The notes under the pieces: model-generated | The model's input: only the letters and a program-made list of their open reading frames with translations | Told to the model about the DNA's origin: nothing | Database searches by the model: none | Program-made: the position numbers and the translations under genes | Origin: Streptomyces hyaluromycini | GTDB lineage: Bacteria; Actinomycetota; Actinomycetes; Streptomycetales; Streptomycetaceae | Assembly (NCBI RefSeq): GCF_002217755.1 | Contig: NZ_BCFL01000019.1 | Coordinates: 556,712 to 620,711, forward strand | Reading direction: 5' to 3' | Length of the DNA: 64,000 nucleotides | Shown: positions 26,050-33,837 of the stretch, in pieces | Layout of the letters: every line of letters starts with the position of its first letter | Numbering within the stretch: the first letter of the stretch is position 1

Positions 26050-27380
26050 CACCACGAGCAGGAGCCTGCTGCGGACCGCTCGCCTCGTCACCGATGCACC
26101 GGTCCTTGAGATGCCGCGGGAACACCACGGGAACGGGGCCGCGGGTGCTGCGCTGCTTCTTGCCCAGCTTGGAATAGGAGGTCCGGCCTGGATCTCGCAC
26201 AGCGAGTCGAGGCTGGCCAGGGAGGCCGGCTGGTTCCTCCGGCGCAGCGGTCCTGGTCCCCGACGAACGGCAGTTGAGCGGCGGCGTCCTGTACATCCCG
26301 TAGGTGCTCTTCGGCGTCGCTCAGCCGCTCCCGGGCGGACACGAGCTCGTGCTCGATGCCTTCTCCTCCGTCGCTCCGGCGTTCGACATGGTCAAGAGGG
26401 TTGGTATCCACACAGAGACCGGTACGGCAGCGCCGGTGAACAACTGGGCCGGCAGGGCGACGACACAGTCGACGACTCCGCGCTCCACCAGATTCCGCCG
26501 AATGCTCTGCTCGGCTTTGTGACCGGAGTTGCCTGCCCTGTTGGGCATGATGATCCCGGCTCGGCCCCCCTCGCGCAGCTTCGCCAGACAGTGCTGGACC
26601 CAGGCAAGGTTGTCGTTGTCGAGCGGCGGAGCCCCGTACGCCCACTGCCCCTCGCCGCGCTCCCCGCGGCCGGGGTCGCTCATGTTGAACGGTGGGTTGG
26701 CGAGCACGATGTCGAACGACTCCAGCGGAGCCCGCCCCGGGCCGTCGTGCCAGGGCGGTGAGCGCTTCAGGTCGAGAGCAGGGGAGACGCCATGAAGAAG
26801 GAAATTCATGGTCGCCAGTCGCCATGTGTCGGCGCGCCGTGTCTCGCCGTACGTCCGCAGCGTCTTCTTGTTGAGAGTGCGGGCGCGGGCGGCCAATGTG
26901 TCGAAACGGTCCGCGGCGGCGCCGCGGAGATAGTGGAGGCAGCCAGCAGGTTCAGATAGTCGAGCACACTGGCTGCCCCCCGTACCCGGTCGATGAGGCT
27001 GCCCATCAGATCGTTTGCGATCTGTCGGTTCTCGGGGCGGGGTTCATCGACAGCGCCGGTCGGCATGCGGTACGACGACCCGGCGCCGAGACGGCGCTTC
27101 GCCGCGTCGGCTGGAGGCTTACCGGCTTGTTCCCCCTTCCGGGCACGGTTCCCGTAGCTGGTGCCGACGGGTTCTCCTGCGACGAGTCGCTCGGGCGGCA
27201 CCGGCCTCCGGTCCAGCCACTCCGTGATCTCCGACCGTCGAAAGCAGTCCTGCCCGTTGGAGCGCCGCGGTGAGGGGAAGTCGGTCTCCTGTCTTTCCGA
27301 GGCTGTTACGGTCGGTCGGCTTACGCCTGCGAGCGCGGCGATCTGTGCTCGCCGGAGCAGCGGATCGTCACCGGTCGGCA
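26050..27380 (-). pseudogene. Decayed type I restriction-modification methylase (HsdM-like)
   Basis: Minus-strand pieces in order. An N-terminal HTH (RRAQIAALAGVSRPTVTASE, then DCFRRSEITEWLDRRPVP) opens it. An HsdM N-domain piece (GSLIDRVRGAASVLDYLNLL) and, after a frameshift near 26895, the catalytic domain with the FDIVLANPPFNMSD motif follow. After more frameshifts there is a specificity-like tail (SLCEIQAGP, VPVVFPRHLKD). At least three frame changes make it non-functional. Confidence 0.75.
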
Positions 27381-27450
27381 GGGGCCACCTGCGGCAGGCC
27401 CTCCAGGACGTACAGCCCGGCGGGCAGTTCGGGAGATCAACTTTCCGCCC

Positions 27451-27541
27451 GCTCACGCAAAACGGCCCCGGACGGGGAGTCCGAGGCCGAATAAAGTGCC
27501 TCCCTGGGGGAGAAATCCCAGGTCAGCGGCGTAATGCGTTG
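27451..27541 (+). repeat. Integrase 3'-end remnant, copy 1
   Basis: About 90 bp closely match 29630-29719 and 33382-33470: GCTCACGCAAAACGGCCCCGG, then AGTCCGAGGCCGA, then GAGAAATCCCAGGTCAG. In the third copy this stretch is the 3' end of a recognisable tyrosine integrase. All three abut an att copy. Confidence 0.75.
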
Positions 27542-27583
27542 TGCCCCCGGCAGGATTCGAACCTGCGACACCCGCTTTAGGAG
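27542..27583 (-). repeat. att copy: 3' 42 bp of tRNA-Arg(CCU)
   Basis: A perfect match to 50345-50386. The roughly 100 bp that follow it resemble the sequence following the copy at 17098, including TGGGAT, GATGGTGC and the CCGTCCGCTCACGC word. So these two elements have related left ends. Confidence 0.88.
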
Positions 27584-27822
27584 TGGGATCGAATCTCTGG
27601 CGGATGGTGCTTGGCTGTGCCGCGTGGTGTTCTTCTGCCTGATCAGCGTCGCGCGGTATGACCGGCCATCCGGCTCAGGACGGCTCTTGTCACGCCGTCC
27701 GCTCACGCGCCGCTCACGCATTCGGCCGCCGTGGGGCATCCCGTGCTGTGGCGCCGGAGGCTGATTTTCTCCCATGGGTGTACCCGGGTAAGCAGCATCG
27801 GCTTCCGAGCCCGCCTCTGCTA

Positions 27823-27851
27823 CTAACGTTAATGTTGCTAACCTTAATGTT
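27823..27851. promoter_or_regulatory. 14-bp direct repeat upstream of the AAA ATPase gene
   Basis: CTAACGTTAATGTT and CTAACCTTAATGTT are spaced at a 15-bp period, ending 40 bp before the ATG at 27892. The AT-rich, symmetrical words (TTAATGTTAG and CTAAC) stand out against the GC-rich surroundings. They look like a repressor operator overlapping the promoter. Confidence 0.55.
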
Positions 27852-27891
27852 AGTATCTAAGGTGCCGGGTAACACTCTGGAAGGCGGCGAC

Positions 27892-29310
27892 ATGACGGAT
27901 TTCGTGGGCAGGCGGCACGAACTCGAGACGCTGGACCGCGAGCTGGGCAAGGTGACGGCCGGGGTCGGTGGGGAGCGGCCGGGGCGGTGCGTGATGCTTC
28001 GAGGGCGACGCCGGGTGGGTAAGTCGCGGTTGGTGGAGCGGTTCGCCGAGAGGTCCGGTGCGCCGTTCCTCTTCTACGCCGCCACAGGGGCGTCGCCGGG
28101 GGTGGACCTGGAGCGGCTGAGCCAGGATGCGCAGTCGTCCAGCCTTCCGCTGGCGAATCTGCTGTCCGCGGCCCGCCCGGCGAGTTGGGATGCCGCCTTC
28201 GATGTACTGGCGGCGGCACTGCCGCACGACCGGGCGAGCGTGGTGGTCATGGATGAGGTGCCCTATTTGATGGATGCGGAGGGCGCCTTCGAGGGCATGC
28301 TTCAGCGGGCCTGGGACCGAGTGCTGGAGTCGAAGCCGGTTCTGCTGGTTCTCATCGGCTCCGACCTGTCGATGATGGAGGCGCTGAACAGCTATGGACG
28401 CCCGTTCCACCAGCGCGGACGGGAGATGGTGCTGGGTCCGCTCAACCCGGCGGAGGTGGGCGAGATGCTCGGCCTCGAGCCCGCCTCGGCCTTCGATGCG
28501 GCCTTGATCACCGGTGGACTGCCTCTGATCTGTGCAGAGTGGACGCACGGCGCCGGGATGTGGGAGTTCCTGCAGGCGGCACTCAGCGATCCGGTCTCGG
28601 CCTTGCTGGTGTCGGCGGAGCGCTCGCTCGCTGCAGAGTTCCCCCAGCAGGTGCAAGCCCGCACTGTCCTCTCGGCGATCGGCAGCGGTGAGCGGACGTT
28701 CTCCAATATTGCCCGCGCCGCCGGCGGGATCGGGGCGACCCCGCTACAGCGGTCGCTGGGGATCCTTGCGGACAAGCGGGTGATCGCGGCGGAGCTTCCG
28801 GTGTCCACGCGGCCTTCGAAGGATCGTCGCTACCGGGTCGCGGATCCCTACCTCCGCTTCTGGCTGAAGTTCCTGGGGCCGGCGATGGAAGAGATCGAGC
28901 GGGGCCGGGGCGACCTGACGTTGCGGCGCATCCGCGAAAATTGGACCAGCTGGCGTGGCAGGGCCGTTGAACCTCTGGTGCGCGACGCGCTGGCACGGCT
29001 GCTGCCCGACGCGAACCTCCCCGCCGCGCCCGCCATCGGCGGTTACTGGACCCGTACCAACGATGTGGAGATCGACGTCGTGGGAGCGGACCGCGCGCCG
29101 ATCGCCCAGGAGCTGTTGTTCGTCGGCTCGGTGAAGTGGCTGGAGAACTCCCCGTTCGACCGGCACGATCTCGCGGCGCTGCACCGACACCGCGCCGCGC
29201 TCACGCCTGCTCCCGTGCCTGTGATCGCTGTCTCGCGCAGCGGGACCGACTGTGCGGGGCTCGACGCTGTGTACGGTCCGGCGGAACTTCTCGCTGCGTG
29301 GTCCTCCTGA
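27892..29310 (+). CDS. AAA family ATPase with DUF234-like C-terminus
   Basis: A 472-residue protein from ATG 27892 (GGAAGG upstream). It begins DFVGRRHELETLDRELG. Walker A is RGRRRVGKSRLVE at about 40-52, and Walker B is VVMDEVPYLMD near residue 120. The C-terminal half has a winged helix (RTFSNIARAAG) and a DUF234-type nuclease-like region (RYRVADPYLRFWLKF, NDVEIDVVGAD). Such P-loop ATPases are often found on genomic islands and may act with nucleic acid; their function is unproven. It is the sole intact cargo gene of its element. Confidence 0.82.
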   Translation: MTDFVGRRHELETLDRELGKVTAGVGGERPGRCVMLRGRRRVGKSRLVERFAERSGAPFLFYAATGASPGVDLERLSQDAQSSSLPLANLLSAARPASWDAAFDVLAAALPHDRASVVVMDEVPYLMDAEGAFEGMLQRAWDRVLESKPVLLVLIGSDLSMMEALNSYGRPFHQRGREMVLGPLNPAEVGEMLGLEPASAFDAALITGGLPLICAEWTHGAGMWEFLQAALSDPVSALLVSAERSLAAEFPQQVQARTVLSAIGSGERTFSNIARAAGGIGATPLQRSLGILADKRVIAAELPVSTRPSKDRRYRVADPYLRFWLKFLGPAMEEIERGRGDLTLRRIRENWTSWRGRAVEPLVRDALARLLPDANLPAAPAIGGYWTRTNDVEIDVVGADRAPIAQELLFVGSVKWLENSPFDRHDLAALHRHRAALTPAPVPVIAVSRSGTDCAGLDAVYGPAELLAAWSS

Positions 29311-29629
29311 GTACGCCGGGATACATGGTGGGCCGGAAGCGTACGGCCTGCCGGCCGAACTCGGGTCGGCCGAGCCTCTGGCCCCGGATACTCGATCCTG
29401 CCTTGCGAAGTCCGCCTGGACGCCGCTGAGGAGCGCAGCTGAGGAGCACCGGACGCAGTTGAGGAGCAGGGGTGCACCAGGATGTCGGTCGTCGGCGCGG
29501 GTCGCCCCGCCGTCGAGCGGCGCACGATGCACGGCACGGACCGCCGACCGTACCCGCGCTGAGCCGCCCTCGACCAGGTCCACCGCGGCCCCGGCACCGT
29601 GCCGACACCCTCGACGAGTACGTCCTTCC
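29311..29629. other. Gap without recognisable gene
   Basis: About 320 bp after the AAA ATPase contain no ORF with family character. They probably include further decayed integrase sequence leading to the conserved 3'-end remnant at 29630. Confidence 0.4.
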
Positions 29630-29719
29630 GCTCAAGCAAACGGCCCCGGACGAGAAGTCCGAGGCCGAACAGAACGCCTTCCTGGGGAAGAAATCCCAGG
29701 TCAGCGGCGTAACGCGTGG
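29630..29719 (+). repeat. Integrase 3'-end remnant, copy 2
   Basis: It matches the copies at 27451 and 33382 (GCTCAAGCAAACGGCCCCGG, AGTCCGAGGCCGA, GAAATCCCAGGTCAG) and abuts the att copy at 29720. The rest of that integrase is not recognisable. Confidence 0.75.
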
Positions 29720-29760
29720 TGCCCCGGCAGGATTCGAACCTGCGACACCCTCTTTAGGAG
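29720..29760 (-). repeat. att copy: 3' 41 bp of tRNA-Arg(CCU), slightly diverged
   Basis: The same as 50345-50386 except for one missing C in the acceptor run and one change (CCTCTTTAG for CCGCTTTAG). These changes mark it as older than the perfect copies. Confidence 0.85.
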
Positions 29761-30017
29761 ATTTCCCGGGGCGAGGCCGTGACCTGCGAAAACGTCGACC
29801 ATCCAGTGTCTGGCCTGGGAAAACACCCCTCCGTGGTTCTCGCGTGTTCGCGGGGTTCCCCGGCTCATGTGTGCTGAATCCGTTCCGTCAAGCGCTTGGT
29901 GCAAGCGACCTGACGTACGACGTCGTCATGGACGTCGAGCGCGGCGGCAAGCGAGCCGATCGCCACAGCCTGCGCATCAGCCCCAGGCCGGACTCGGCTC
30001 CGAAGGTCCTTGACGGC

Positions 30018-30941
30018 TCACGGGCGATTGCGGGGGCTCGCTGCCCCCGGCTGTCCATGGGCTGTCGCGAGCCGCGCGGGCGGCCGGACATCGGCCATGC
30101 GCCGTTCCGGGCCGCGCCGCCGCAGCACGACGTACCCGAAGAAGGCGGCCGGGCCGAAGAAGATCTGCGCCGGCACGACCTCCGGAAGATGTCCGGTGAG
30201 CGCCTCGACCGTGATGGGCGTCAGCGTCGGTCCGAGCGCGCCGAACACGGCGACCAGCCCAAGAGCCAAGGCCAGCCCCGAACGTCCGTACGCCTTGTAG
30301 GCCACGGTGGTGAAGAGGGCGTACACAAGGAGGTCGCCCATGCCCAGGACGGCACCGAACTCGCCCATGCGCAGCCCGGCCGACGGTGCGAAGGCGTAGC
30401 CCTGCACAGCGCCGAACAGTTTCTGGGTGAGCGGCACGACGGTGGCGAAGAAGAGGTCATACACGGCGAGCGCCAGCGCGAAGCGGGAGACGTGCCGCAG
30501 CTTCAAGCCGCCCTGTGCGTTGAGGTTGGCGGCGCCGACCGCCATCATCATGATGACCACGCTGTTGACCAGCCAGTACGGCAGAGCGTGGGTGGGATCG
30601 TCCTCGGCGGTGCGCGCGGCGAGCCAGTCGGCGGCCAGCAGAGCGACGATGAGCGACCACCTCACCAGACCCCGCCGGACGACGGGCCCGTAACCGACCG
30701 CGAGACCACCGGCCAGCGTCAGCCCCAGCACGGGCGGCAGCAGCCAGCCCGGAAGGGAGAGATAGAGGAAGGGCAGTGCGATGACGAAGCCCATCATGAT
30801 GACCATGTCATTGCCGTTGAAGGCGCCGACGGCCGGGCGGGGCAGCGTGACCCGCCGGAAGTAGGCGACCGAGGCGAGCGAGACACCCAGGGCGATGGCG
30901 AGCGTCACGAAGACGAAGAACACGCTCTGTGCGACGGTCAT
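30018..30941 (-). CDS. Presenilin/SPP-like GxGD intramembrane aspartyl protease
   Basis: A 307-residue protein with about eight or nine hydrophobic helices and a short Arg/Pro-rich tail. It has both aspartyl-protease motifs of the presenilin/signal-peptide-peptidase class in transmembrane helices: YD (Y161-D162 in LAVYDLFFATV) and GxGD (G200-D203 in VLGMGDLLVYAL). A PA-containing helix follows (VPAQIFFGPAAFFGY), where the family has PAL. Known: these enzymes cleave transmembrane segments such as signal peptides. The ATG overlaps the stop of the upstream adenylase gene (ATGA), so they are translationally coupled. Inferred substrate: the hydrophobic 28-aa peptide encoded first in the operon. 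The exact third motif is degenerate, which lowers certainty. Confidence 0.7.
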   Translation of the reverse strand: MTVAQSVFFVFVTLAIALGVSLASVAYFRRVTLPRPAVGAFNGNDMVIMMGFVIALPFLYLSLPGWLLPPVLGLTLAGGLAVGYGPVVRRGLVRWSLIVALLAADWLAARTAEDDPTHALPYWLVNSVVIMMMAVGAANLNAQGGLKLRHVSRFALALAVYDLFFATVVPLTQKLFGAVQGYAFAPSAGLRMGEFGAVLGMGDLLVYALFTTVAYKAYGRSGLALALGLVAVFGALGPTLTPITVEALTGHLPEVVPAQIFFGPAAFFGYVVLRRRGPERRMADVRPPARLATAHGQPGAASPRNRP

Positions 30942-32353
30942 GAGGCCCGCCCGGCGTAGGCGAAGCTGGTCTCGACCAGATCGCAGCGGTAGCGCCGCAG
31001 CTCAGGTCCTTCCACCGGTACGACGTCGACGGTGGCGGCGATGCCCGCCTCGGCGAAATGACGCGCGATGCCGCTCGTCTCCGGCACCGAGGAAGCGGCC
31101 ACGTCCACATGCAGCCGGCCGTCCACCACGTCGGTGCGGTAGCGCATCGGCCAGCGCGCGCCGGGCAGTGCGTCGAGGACCTCGATGACCTCGCGCGGGG
31201 TCACCGGGCCATCCTGGGTGCGCAGCACATGGTCCGCCTTGCCGAGGATGTGCGAGGTCGCCGGCACGTTCGCCATCTCGCAGGTGAGCGGTGTGTCGGG
31301 CAGCTGCCGCACCAGGTCCCGGGTGTCGTAGCGGAAGAGCGGCATGCACTCCCGGTAGGGGAAGAAGGGAGTGGCGACGATTGTGCCGAGCGCTTCGGGC
31401 GCGGCTTTCCTTCCGGTGTCGAGGTCGCACACCTCCACCAGGCCGATGCCCGCGTCGATGTGGAGGTGCCGCTGCCGGCAGATCGCGCCCGCCACCGGCA
31501 TCACCTCGGTCATACCGTAGAGGTCGTGGACGGTGGCGCCGAAGGTCTCCTCGGCGGCGGCCGCGAGGGCGGGTGAGAGCACTTCGCTGCCGACATTGAT
31601 GCTGCGCAGCCGGAAGTCCGCGGGGCCGAGTCCCCGTTCGCGAGCAAGTCGGGTCAGCTGCCCCAGATAGCTGGGGTAGGTGACCATCAGGGTCGGCGCC
31701 GATTCGTCGGTGCCCGCCGTGAGGTCCAGCGTCTCCGCGGGCGGTATCAGGCCCACCATCCGGATCGACGCTCCCGTCAAGCGGGCGACCTGCATCTCCG
31801 CGTACATCGTGCCGGTCGCACGGGAGCTGACGTTGAACTGGACCAGGTCGGTGGTGCGGACGCCGCCGCGCAGCACCTGGGAGAGGGCGACGAGCGCAGG
31901 CCACAGGCGCTCCTCGTAGCGGGAGTACCAGATCTCGGTGGGCCGGCCTGTCGTCCCGGTGGTCCGGGAAGCGAGGAAGGGCTCGCCGCACAGGAAGTCG
32001 CGGGACCGCTTGACCAGGTCGGTCTTGGTAGTGACGGGCACTGCGCCGATGTTCTCGGTGGTCAGTGCGGCCGGGTCGACACCCGCTGCCGCGAAGTGGT
32101 CGGCGTAGAAAGGCGACTTCGCCGCGAGGCGTTGCGCGGTGCGGCGCAGCGCCTTGTTGGTGAGGTCGGCGCGCATCTGCGGGTCGGCAGCGGCGCCGCG
32201 CAGCAACTGTTCGACGTCCTCGCCGGGCGAGCCGAACTCCGCGAGTGTCGCCAGCGCGTCCTCGACGAGCCGTTCGGCGGAGCGCACATTGATCGGACGG
32301 CCGAGCACCATGGCCAGCGCCATCCGGAACTGCCGTATCCCTGCGTCGAACAT
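30938..32353 (-). CDS. Adenylate-forming enzyme, phenylacetate-CoA ligase (PaaK) family
   Basis: A 471-residue protein from the ATG at 32353 (GGGGGAAGG upstream). ANL-superfamily motifs are visible: the P-loop-like RTTGTTGRPTEIW at about 130-142, LYGMTEV at about 278-284, RYDTRDL at about 341-347 and HILGKADHVL soon after. Family members activate a carboxylate with ATP, then pass it to CoA or another nucleophile. No carrier domain or known aromatic pathway gene is near. The gene follows the 28-aa peptide gene after a strong hairpin and overlaps the protease gene. Inferred: it modifies the peptide or loads an acyl group onto it. The N-terminal 70 residues are less typical. Confidence 0.78.
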   Translation of the reverse strand: MFDAGIRQFRMALAMVLGRPINVRSAERLVEDALATLAEFGSPGEDVEQLLRGAAADPQMRADLTNKALRRTAQRLAAKSPFYADHFAAAGVDPAALTTENIGAVPVTTKTDLVKRSRDFLCGEPFLASRTTGTTGRPTEIWYSRYEERLWPALVALSQVLRGGVRTTDLVQFNVSSRATGTMYAEMQVARLTGASIRMVGLIPPAETLDLTAGTDESAPTLMVTYPSYLGQLTRLARERGLGPADFRLRSINVGSEVLSPALAAAAEETFGATVHDLYGMTEVMPVAGAICRQRHLHIDAGIGLVEVCDLDTGRKAAPEALGTIVATPFFPYRECMPLFRYDTRDLVRQLPDTPLTCEMANVPATSHILGKADHVLRTQDGPVTPREVIEVLDALPGARWPMRYRTDVVDGRLHVDVAASSVPETSGIARHFAEAGIAATVDVVPVEGPELRRYRCDLVETSFAYAGRAS

Positions 32354-32399
32354 GGATCCTTCCCCCGCCCTCCCCCTCGCCCCCCGGCCCCGTCGACGT

Positions 32400-32433
32400 G
32401 GTGGGGCGGGCGGCCACGGCCGCCCGCCCCACC
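32400..32433 (-). terminator. 16-bp perfect hairpin between peptide gene and adenylase gene (attenuator)
   Basis: GGTGGGGCGGGCGGCC and GGCCGCCCGCCCCACC are perfectly complementary with a 2-nt loop. It lies 6 bp after the peptide stop and 46 bp before the adenylase start. Like hairpins after RiPP precursor genes, it would enrich the peptide message over the enzymes. Confidence 0.75.
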
Positions 32434-32439
32434 CTCGCG

Positions 32440-32526
32440 TCAGCTGATGCAGGCCGTGAAGAGCACCGCCGCCAGAGAACCCATGACGTACTTCGTGTGC
32501 TTGAGCGTGGAAACGATCGCGGACAT
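32440..32526 (-). CDS. 28-residue hydrophobic peptide, probable substrate of the operon
   Basis: The peptide is MSAIVSTLKHTKYVMGSLAA followed by VLFTACIS. AGGGGG lies about 8 nt before the ATG, and a TTGACA/TGAGTA promoter lies about 60 bp further up. A basic segment (KHTK) precedes one hydrophobic helix of about 14 residues that ends in LFTAC, reminiscent of a lipobox or of signal-peptide-derived pheromones, with only IS after the cysteine. It is the first gene before an adenylate-forming enzyme and a GxGD intramembrane protease. Inferred: a modified, protease-released peptide signal or bacteriocin. I know no named family for it. Confidence 0.72.
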   Translation of the reverse strand: MSAIVSTLKHTKYVMGSLAAVLFTACIS

Positions 32527-32585
32527 TCGAGAACCCCCTGCTTCGTTCACAACTGAGCCCCTACCGATCAGCAGAAGCACGACGA

Positions 32586-32614
32586 TACTCAATGGCGCAA
32601 TATTCTCCTGTCAA
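32586..32614 (-). promoter_or_regulatory. Promoter of the peptide operon
   Basis: On the minus strand TTGACA and TGAGTA are separated by 17 bp, about 60 bp before the peptide ATG. The -35 sits in a small palindrome (CTCCTTGACAGGAG). The surrounding sequence is AT-richer than average. Confidence 0.55.
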
Positions 32615-32822
32615 GGAGGTTTCAGGCGATCACCCTTCCGTCGGCAAACATGCAATCTGCCCGTTTTTACTGCGAGTTCCCGCCATGTGGAGCGCACCCA
32701 GCCTCCCCTGTGACCGGCTTGCCCGGGCCGCGGACGGAATTGCCCCCCATCAGGAGCGCTCGGCATCCCGGCCGCACCAGCAGCGCTGCACGCTTTGCGG
32801 ACGAAACGGCGAGGGTGCTTCC

Positions 32823-33463
32823 AGATGTGGACCGATACGCATCTGGATGCCGGGCTCCTCACCGTCACCAGGCAACTCGTCGTGGACGGCTGGGAGGTGT
32901 ACGAGGACGCCCCAAGACCGATGCCGGCACCTGTACCATCGTCCTGGACTTCCGGCACGGTCGAGATCCTGCGGCAACACCGCGCCTAGCAGGACAAGGA
33001 GCGCCAGGATTGGGGGAGCGCCTGGGCGGAGACCGGACGCGTCTTCACGCGGGAGAACGGCAAACTGCTCCATCCCGCCAATGTCACCCGCCGCTTCATC
33101 GAGCTGTACGAGGAGATCGGCCTCCCGTCGATCCGGCTCCACCTGCGCAACGGCGCGGCGACCCTCATCCACGCGGCCGGAGCCGAGCTGAAGGACACCC
33201 AGGAGATGCTCGGCCACTCCTCGATCACCGTCACGGCCGACACGTATACAAGCCCGCTGCCCGAGACGGATCTCGCCATTGCCGAGGCGGCGGCGCGACT
33301 CGTGCCGCGTGCATGCATGCGACGGGATGCCGCCGAACCAACCGCAGCGCCTGCGGGTGGCGAGGCATCCGCAGGCGCACCGCTCACGCAAACGGCCCCG
33401 GACGAGGAGTCCGAGGCCGAGTGGAACCCCTCCCGGGGGAGAAATCCCAGGTCAGAGCGGTAA
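32823..33463 (+). pseudogene. Tyrosine integrase of a second family, decayed
   Basis: Translations in order: THLDAGLLTVTRQLVVDGWE, then ETGRVFTRENGKLLHPANVT, then IRLHLRNGAATLIHAAGAEL, then MLGHSSITVTADTYT. The N-terminal half is missing, the frame shifts near 32930 and there is a stop at 32988. The HxxRH box is damaged: it reads LHLRNG where HDLRHG is expected. This is the integrase whose 3' end also survives at 27451 and 29630. Confidence 0.8.
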
Positions 33464-33470
33464 TGCGTTG
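33382..33470 (+). repeat. Integrase 3'-end remnant, copy 3
   Basis: In frame with the decayed integrase just upstream, it encodes its last residues (LTQTAPDEESEAE). It matches the copies at 27451 and 29630. Confidence 0.75.
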
Positions 33471-33512
33471 TGCCCCCGGCAGGATTCGAACCTGCGACAC
33501 CCGCTTTAGGAG
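33471..33512 (-). repeat. att copy: 3' 42 bp of tRNA-Arg(CCU), left end of the AICE
   Basis: A perfect match to 50345-50386. Together with the tRNA at the other end it brackets the 17-kb AICE as a direct repeat. Confidence 0.9.
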
Positions 33513-33616
33513 TTCGATCTACGCCCGCCCCTGGAGCCGTCGACGGCTGGTCCGACGGTCGCCCGGGTGTGCTGCTGTATGCCGCCGTTTGGCTTCGTTG
33601 ATGTCAGCGTTGGATG

Positions 33617-33817
33617 TCACCGGAACAGCTTCGGAACTGGGCAGACCTCCAACGGATCGTCCGGCCGGTCCGCCCACTGCCACCACATGTGCCAGCCCGC
33701 GCACCGCCACAACGCCCGGCAGGTCCGTCGGCCGTCGTCGTCCCGCCCGACGAGCACCAGGCCGCCCGACCTCAGGGGCTGGTTGCACTCGGGACAGGGC
33801 GGAGCATCGTCGGCCAT
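33617..33817 (-). CDS. Small zinc-ribbon protein of AICEs
   Basis: A 66-residue protein with CPECNQPL near the start and further cysteines (RRTCRALWRCAGW), plus a Trp-rich stretch (WHMWWQWADRP). The CxxC pair and later cysteines suggest a zinc ribbon. Similar small proteins recur next to GntR genes in Streptomyces integrative elements. Function unknown. Confidence 0.6.
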   Translation of the reverse strand: MADDAPPCPECNQPLRSGGLVLVGRDDDGRRTCRALWRCAGWHMWWQWADRPDDPLEVCPVPKLFR

Positions 33818-33837
33818 ACGGAGAACCCTAGACAGGG

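Larger units (their letters stand above)
17098..27583. mobile_element. Decayed integrated element carrying the lanthipeptide cluster
   Basis: Bounded by tRNA-Arg 3' copies at 17098 and 27542. The right end still has a roughly 90-bp remnant of an integrase 3' end. The contents are mostly cargo: a Uma2 protein, lanthipeptide genes and pseudogenes of an oxidoreductase, a coiled-coil protein and a DNA methylase. No transfer or replication genes survive, apart from a primase-like scrap near 19760-19860. It may be a composite of more than one insertion. Confidence 0.6.
27542..29760. mobile_element. Small integrated element or remnant with one cargo gene
   Basis: About 2.2 kb between att copies at 27542 and 29720, with an integrase 3'-end remnant before the right one. 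Only the AAA ATPase gene is intact. It is either a deletion derivative or a minimal element mobilised by a related integrase. Confidence 0.6.
29720..33512. mobile_element. Integrated element carrying the peptide/adenylase/protease operon
   Basis: About 3.8 kb between att copies at 29720 and 33471. The right end has a decayed integrase reading into the conserved 3' remnant. The only other content is the minus-strand operon of a 28-aa peptide, an adenylate-forming enzyme and a presenilin-like protease. That operon looks intact and therefore probably selected for. Confidence 0.65.
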
